A stretch of 28,971 bases of DNA from positions 521,500 through 550,470 of the forward strand of contig BFEA01000709.1 of assembly GCA_003427395.1 (NCBI GenBank), written 5' to 3'. The stretch is from Chara braunii (lineage: Eukaryota; Streptophyta; Charophyceae; Charales; Characeae). The notes beneath the pieces are model-generated. The model worked only from the letters and a program-made list of their open reading frames with translations. It searched no databases and was not told the DNA's origin. A program made the position numbers and the translations under genes. This document shows, one piece after another, positions 25,843 through 28,971 of the stretch; position 1 is the stretch's first letter; each line of letters opens with the position of its first letter.

Positions 25843-25912
25843 GAGGCCGGGGACCTCACAATTCAACCCGGAGTCACTAAGAGCCTTGCTGGAAACCGGG
25901 TCCAGCGTCCCA
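25843..25912 (-). repeat. Dispersed repeat copy 2 plus R1 fragment
   Basis: 25843-25874 repeats the 32-bp block of 6810-6841. From 25888 to 25912 the sequence GCTGGAAACCGGGTCCAGCG + TCCCA is the R1 core in minus orientation. Their adjacency here suggests both belong to one retroposon. Confidence 0.55.
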
Positions 25913-26204
25913 GGATCCCTCTTATCTCAACAGAATTAAAACTTCTCAAAAAGACTAACTTGAAGCTCAAATAAAAGGTGGCCGAAATAGGACAGATATA
26001 CTATGCAAATCCTTCAGCCAGAATATATCTGCCCACCATTTTGAACATTCTTCCAACTCACAGCCCTGGACTAGACTCAAAGATGAACGACCCTTGATCC
26101 TTCTGATGAACGTTAACTCAAATACGTCAAATACGTCTGCAGTCCAAAGGAAGCCTGAACCACCTTGACGGGTTTCCCACCACACACCCTTGGATCTTTG
26201 ATGA
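25913..26204. other. Sequence upstream of the LINE, status uncertain
   Basis: A plus frame (about 25974-26166) reads RTDILCKSFSQNISAHHFEH, then PWTRLKDERPLILLMNVNS. It has protein-like composition without a known domain, and ends in a stop before the LINE frame. It could be decayed LINE ORF2 linker or unrelated. Confidence 0.3.
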
Positions 26205-28971
26205 AATCTATGATCGATACGATCGAGACGCTCCTTAATAAATGGACTTACAGATCCAAGTAGTACGGATCAACTTCTATTCTCATCCTCAGCAGGCAGT
26301 CTAAAAATAGCATATGATTTCTATAAAAATCTCTTCTCATCTTCCAAGGATCCTGAGGAAGCAAAGGAAGATGATTTAGCAATAAACAGTTTCCTTCAGC
26401 CCATGACACAAGCACTCTCCCAGGAACAAAAAGATTTATTAGAAAGACCAATGGAAAAAGAGGAAATTTGGGCAGCATTACTACAGATGGAGGAAGGGAA
26501 AACCCCAGGAATTGATGGCTTGCCAAAATAATTTTGGGAAATCATGTGGCCAACTTTTGCCTCTGATCTAATGAAATTCTTTAACTCAATCCACGAATCT
26601 GGAAAAATGGGGGAATTTGTGGGACAAGGAATCCTTACACCCATCCATAAAAAGGGGGATAAGACAAACATTAGAAACTACAGACCGATTACTCTATTAA
26701 GTGTGGTCTATAAAATGTTAGCTAAAGCTTTGGCTAATCGTCTGATCCCTGTGATGGCGGACATTATTCATCCCTCGCAAACAGGATTTATCAATGAGAG
26801 ACATATTCAAGACAACATATTACTCATTAACGAATTAATGAAACTATCAAGACAATCAAAGAATAACGCTGCCTTTATTTTTATCGATTTTGAGAAAGCT
26901 TATGATCATGTGGATTGAAGATTTTTAGATGCTTGCTTAGTTAAAATGAATTTTGGACAAAACTTAAGGAAATGGATAGGTATCCTACATATGAATGCAA
27001 CCACACGCATTCTTATAAATGGGCTTCTTTCCCCGAAAATCAAACTACAACGGTCGGTCAGACAAGGAGATCCATTAGCACCCTTCTTGTTCTTAATCAT
27101 CATGGAAGCACTAGGGGTCAATTTGAGGGCAAATAGAAATATAAAAAAATTGGGTATCTCTGGAATCCCTGAGGAAGCCATCCCAATCTCTTCAATGTTT
27201 GCTGACGATCTTACTGTTATCATGGATGCGACACAAGAGAATATGGTTGAAATCCAAGCGCTAATGAACAGGTTCGCACAAGTCTCAGACATGGTTGTCA
27301 ACTGGGGCAATAAAACCCAGGGCTGGTGGATCCACTCTGCAGGAGATAGGCCACCGGAACAACCAAGAGTGAAATGACTACCTTTAGAAGCACCAGTGCG
27401 TGTCTTGGGGGTCTCCCTAACCGCAGTCGGGAAACCCACCACTCATAATGAGTGGGTAACTAAACCAGCTATTGACAAGATGAATTTATGGAAAAATAAG
27501 CATACTTCAGTATTTAGGAGAGCTCTTATTATTAACAATGTCATATTGGCTTCTATATGGTATAAAACGGAGTTGTGGTCGTTGAGTAAAATAAGCACAA
27601 AAGTGTTGCAGAGGCAGATCACAGCCTTTCTGTGGAGGGGTAATCATGATTTGGACAAGGTTATCCCTAGAGTGNCTTGGAGATATCTGTGCCAACCCAA
27701 ATCCAGAGGGGGCCTAGGGATTCTAGACCCTACCNTTCAGTCGCAGGCTTTAGNTTTACAATGGATAAAAAAGTTAATCTTGTCTACTGATTTACCATGG
27801 TAACCAATGGCCTTAGAACAAATTAGAAGATTAGCACCCCAGGCAAGTGAAGATACTCATCCTCTTTCCTGGATTGAAGATCGATTTTGGACTATCCCTA
27901 GAGTGTTAATGGGAAGAAGAGGTTCAGGGGATAGAGAGGAGGCCAGAAGGGATCTAGTTTTGGATAATTTCTGGACAAATCTTTTGAAAATTTGGAGGCA
28001 GCTTCCATTGTCAGATAGACCCTTTCCCAATAGGTACGAAGAAATCCTTCGCCAACCCTTGTTTGGAAATCGTTGGATCACTGACATGAATGGTTGTATC
28101 CTTAATGCTTCTAAACCTCCATGGAGTCAATGGGTTAAAAAAGGCATTACACGGATTAAGGACATATTGGATCCCTGTATAAAAGATTGGAAGTCAGGTG
28201 ATCAAATTAAATCGACACTAAGGTATGCACATCACCTAAATACAAACCTGAAGCAAATGATTTTTTCCATTCCTCTAGCATGGGTTTCCACCCTCAGGAA
28301 AGGTCCTAAGATCAAGGAGGGGGATTGGGTGGTGGGAGTTCAAAATAATGGAGAAAAGGTAGTGGGGCAGGTAGTCCTTAAATCCCAGCAAGATGCCTTA
28401 GTCAGTATTTGTAGAACTAACAGACATCATTTCCTGATTCACACGAGGGATGATCCGGTAGTATTGTTCCCCTTAACACATATGTATCGGGTTAGGGTTC
28501 TATTTATTCCATCAGTTCAGAAATGGAAGGTTTTCCACCCAGAAATTCTCATCCCAGATTTACCGCTGGACCCTGAGGAATGCGTATGGAATACCTCGAA
28601 AAAATGTCACTCTAGATCCCTGTAAATCTTACGGTTAAAGCGACATATCGATTACTTAGACCAAAAATTCATATTTCAGCAATCATTCGGGAAAGATGGG
28701 CTACGAATCTGAATCAGGACATAAATTCGATCAAAAGAATTAAATTTTTCAATAAAATTAAACAGAGGCCAGCAAAATTCACGTCTCTCCAATGGCAAAT
28801 AGCACACCGATGCCTACCCACCAATGATTGGATTATAGACCGAACTTCATTAGAACAAAAGGGTCTAGCTCTCCCTTGGTGCAAATCTTGTGTAACAAAT
28901 TTTCCTAGTAAAAAATGCAGGGAAACAATAGAACACATTTTCATGCAATGCCCTGGGTCGGTTTTACTATG
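26205..28971 (+). pseudogene. L1-type LINE ORF2 (RT to zf-RVT), runs off the edge
   Basis: One reading frame runs from ~26205 to 28625 with stops only at 26529, 26916, 27375 and 27801. Motifs in order: GKTPGIDGLP, LTPIHKKGDKTNIRNYRPIT, HPSQTGFINERHIQDN, motif A FIFIDFEKAYDHVD, motif B SVRQGDPLAPFLF, motif C MFADDLTVIM, then VVNWGNKTQ, VLGVSL and a thumb with KSRGGLGILD. A one-base shift near 28620 leads to the zinc finger: WCKSC...EHIFMQC (28879-28962). The apurinic endonuclease that should precede the RT is not in the window, so the copy is 5'-truncated or cut by decay. It would reverse transcribe its own and other poly(A) RNAs at nicked target DNA. Three N bases (27675, 27735, 27754) lie in the thumb. 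The protein is not intact, but few lesions imply a recent insertion. Confidence 0.9.
28248..28610 (+). other. Unusual small domain between LINE thumb and zinc finger
   Basis: Within the LINE frame, AWVSTLRKGPKIKEGDWVVG is followed by a strand-rich segment with GEKVVGQVVLKSQQDALVS, RHHFLIHTRDDPVVLFPLTH and a YRVRVLF strand ending before WNTSKK. Short beta strands with GDWVVG and VVGQVV turns look like a small barrel of SH3/Tudor type. Plant LINE ORF2 proteins usually go from thumb to zf-RVT with a less structured linker. This is a guess from pattern, not a family match. Confidence 0.35.

Noticed and set aside
1-28971. tRNA or rRNA genes, telomere arrays and CRISPR arrays
   Set aside because: I found no B-box-centred cloverleaf, no rRNA-like stretch, no (TTTAGGG)n array and no regularly spaced repeat-spacer array.

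Overview
The window looks like repeat-rich nuclear DNA of a land plant, and I found no intact host gene in it. The evidence is a plant-type L1 LINE with a C-terminal zf-RVT zinc finger, a chromodomain Ty3/gypsy fragment primed by initiator tRNA-Met, Tourist-like MITEs with TAA/TTA target duplications, poly(A) retroposons with target-site duplications, and a fragment of mitochondrial cox1. The cox1 piece is preceded by what looks like the end of a group I intron. Angiosperm cox1 usually has one such intron at a different site, so I lean toward a seed-free vascular plant such as a fern. That placement is inference. Four N bases show this is draft sequence.

Layout. 1-2 kb: tandem repeats and LTR-like DNA, with a complete hammerhead ribozyme motif at 1896-1955. 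2.0-3.5 kb: two LINE 3' ends tail to tail around an (AAT)n tract, abutting an internally deleted Ty3/gypsy element (integrase C-terminus, chromodomain, primer-binding site, LTR end). 4.5-6.6 kb: a poly(A) retroposon, one exon-like piece of a short-chain dehydrogenase/reductase, and five Tourist-like MITEs, one with three nested inverted repeats. 7-10 kb: small duplications, dispersed retroposon copies and a decayed frame with a five-residue repeat.

10.1-18.7 kb: the most interesting part. Two ~0.7 kb direct repeats bracket a decayed reverse transcriptase on the minus strand. Its motifs (FDIKEMF, GIRMGKASSP, LIDD, FLGH) resemble Penelope-like elements (PLEs). An upstream CCHC knuckle and a charged coiled-coil-like segment may belong to it. 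The bracketing repeats carry a hammerhead-like core on the same strand as the RT, as expected of PLE pLTRs. The cox1/NUMT fragment, a retroposon and a fold-back minisatellite lie inside the element.

18.7-26 kb: possible transposase remnants, a second decayed hammerhead relic, a 129-bp in-frame duplication, two LINE 3' fragments, two small retroposed insertions with 12- and 16-bp target duplications, fold-back sequences, and a Tourist MITE nested inside another TIR element. 26.2-28.97 kb: a fairly young L1-type LINE ORF2 running off the right edge. It has four in-frame stops and one frameshift.

The genes do not form a pathway. The window is a stack of retroelement remnants. The LINE reverse transcriptase is the likely source of the poly(A) insertions, and two separate elements carry hammerhead self-cleaving motifs.
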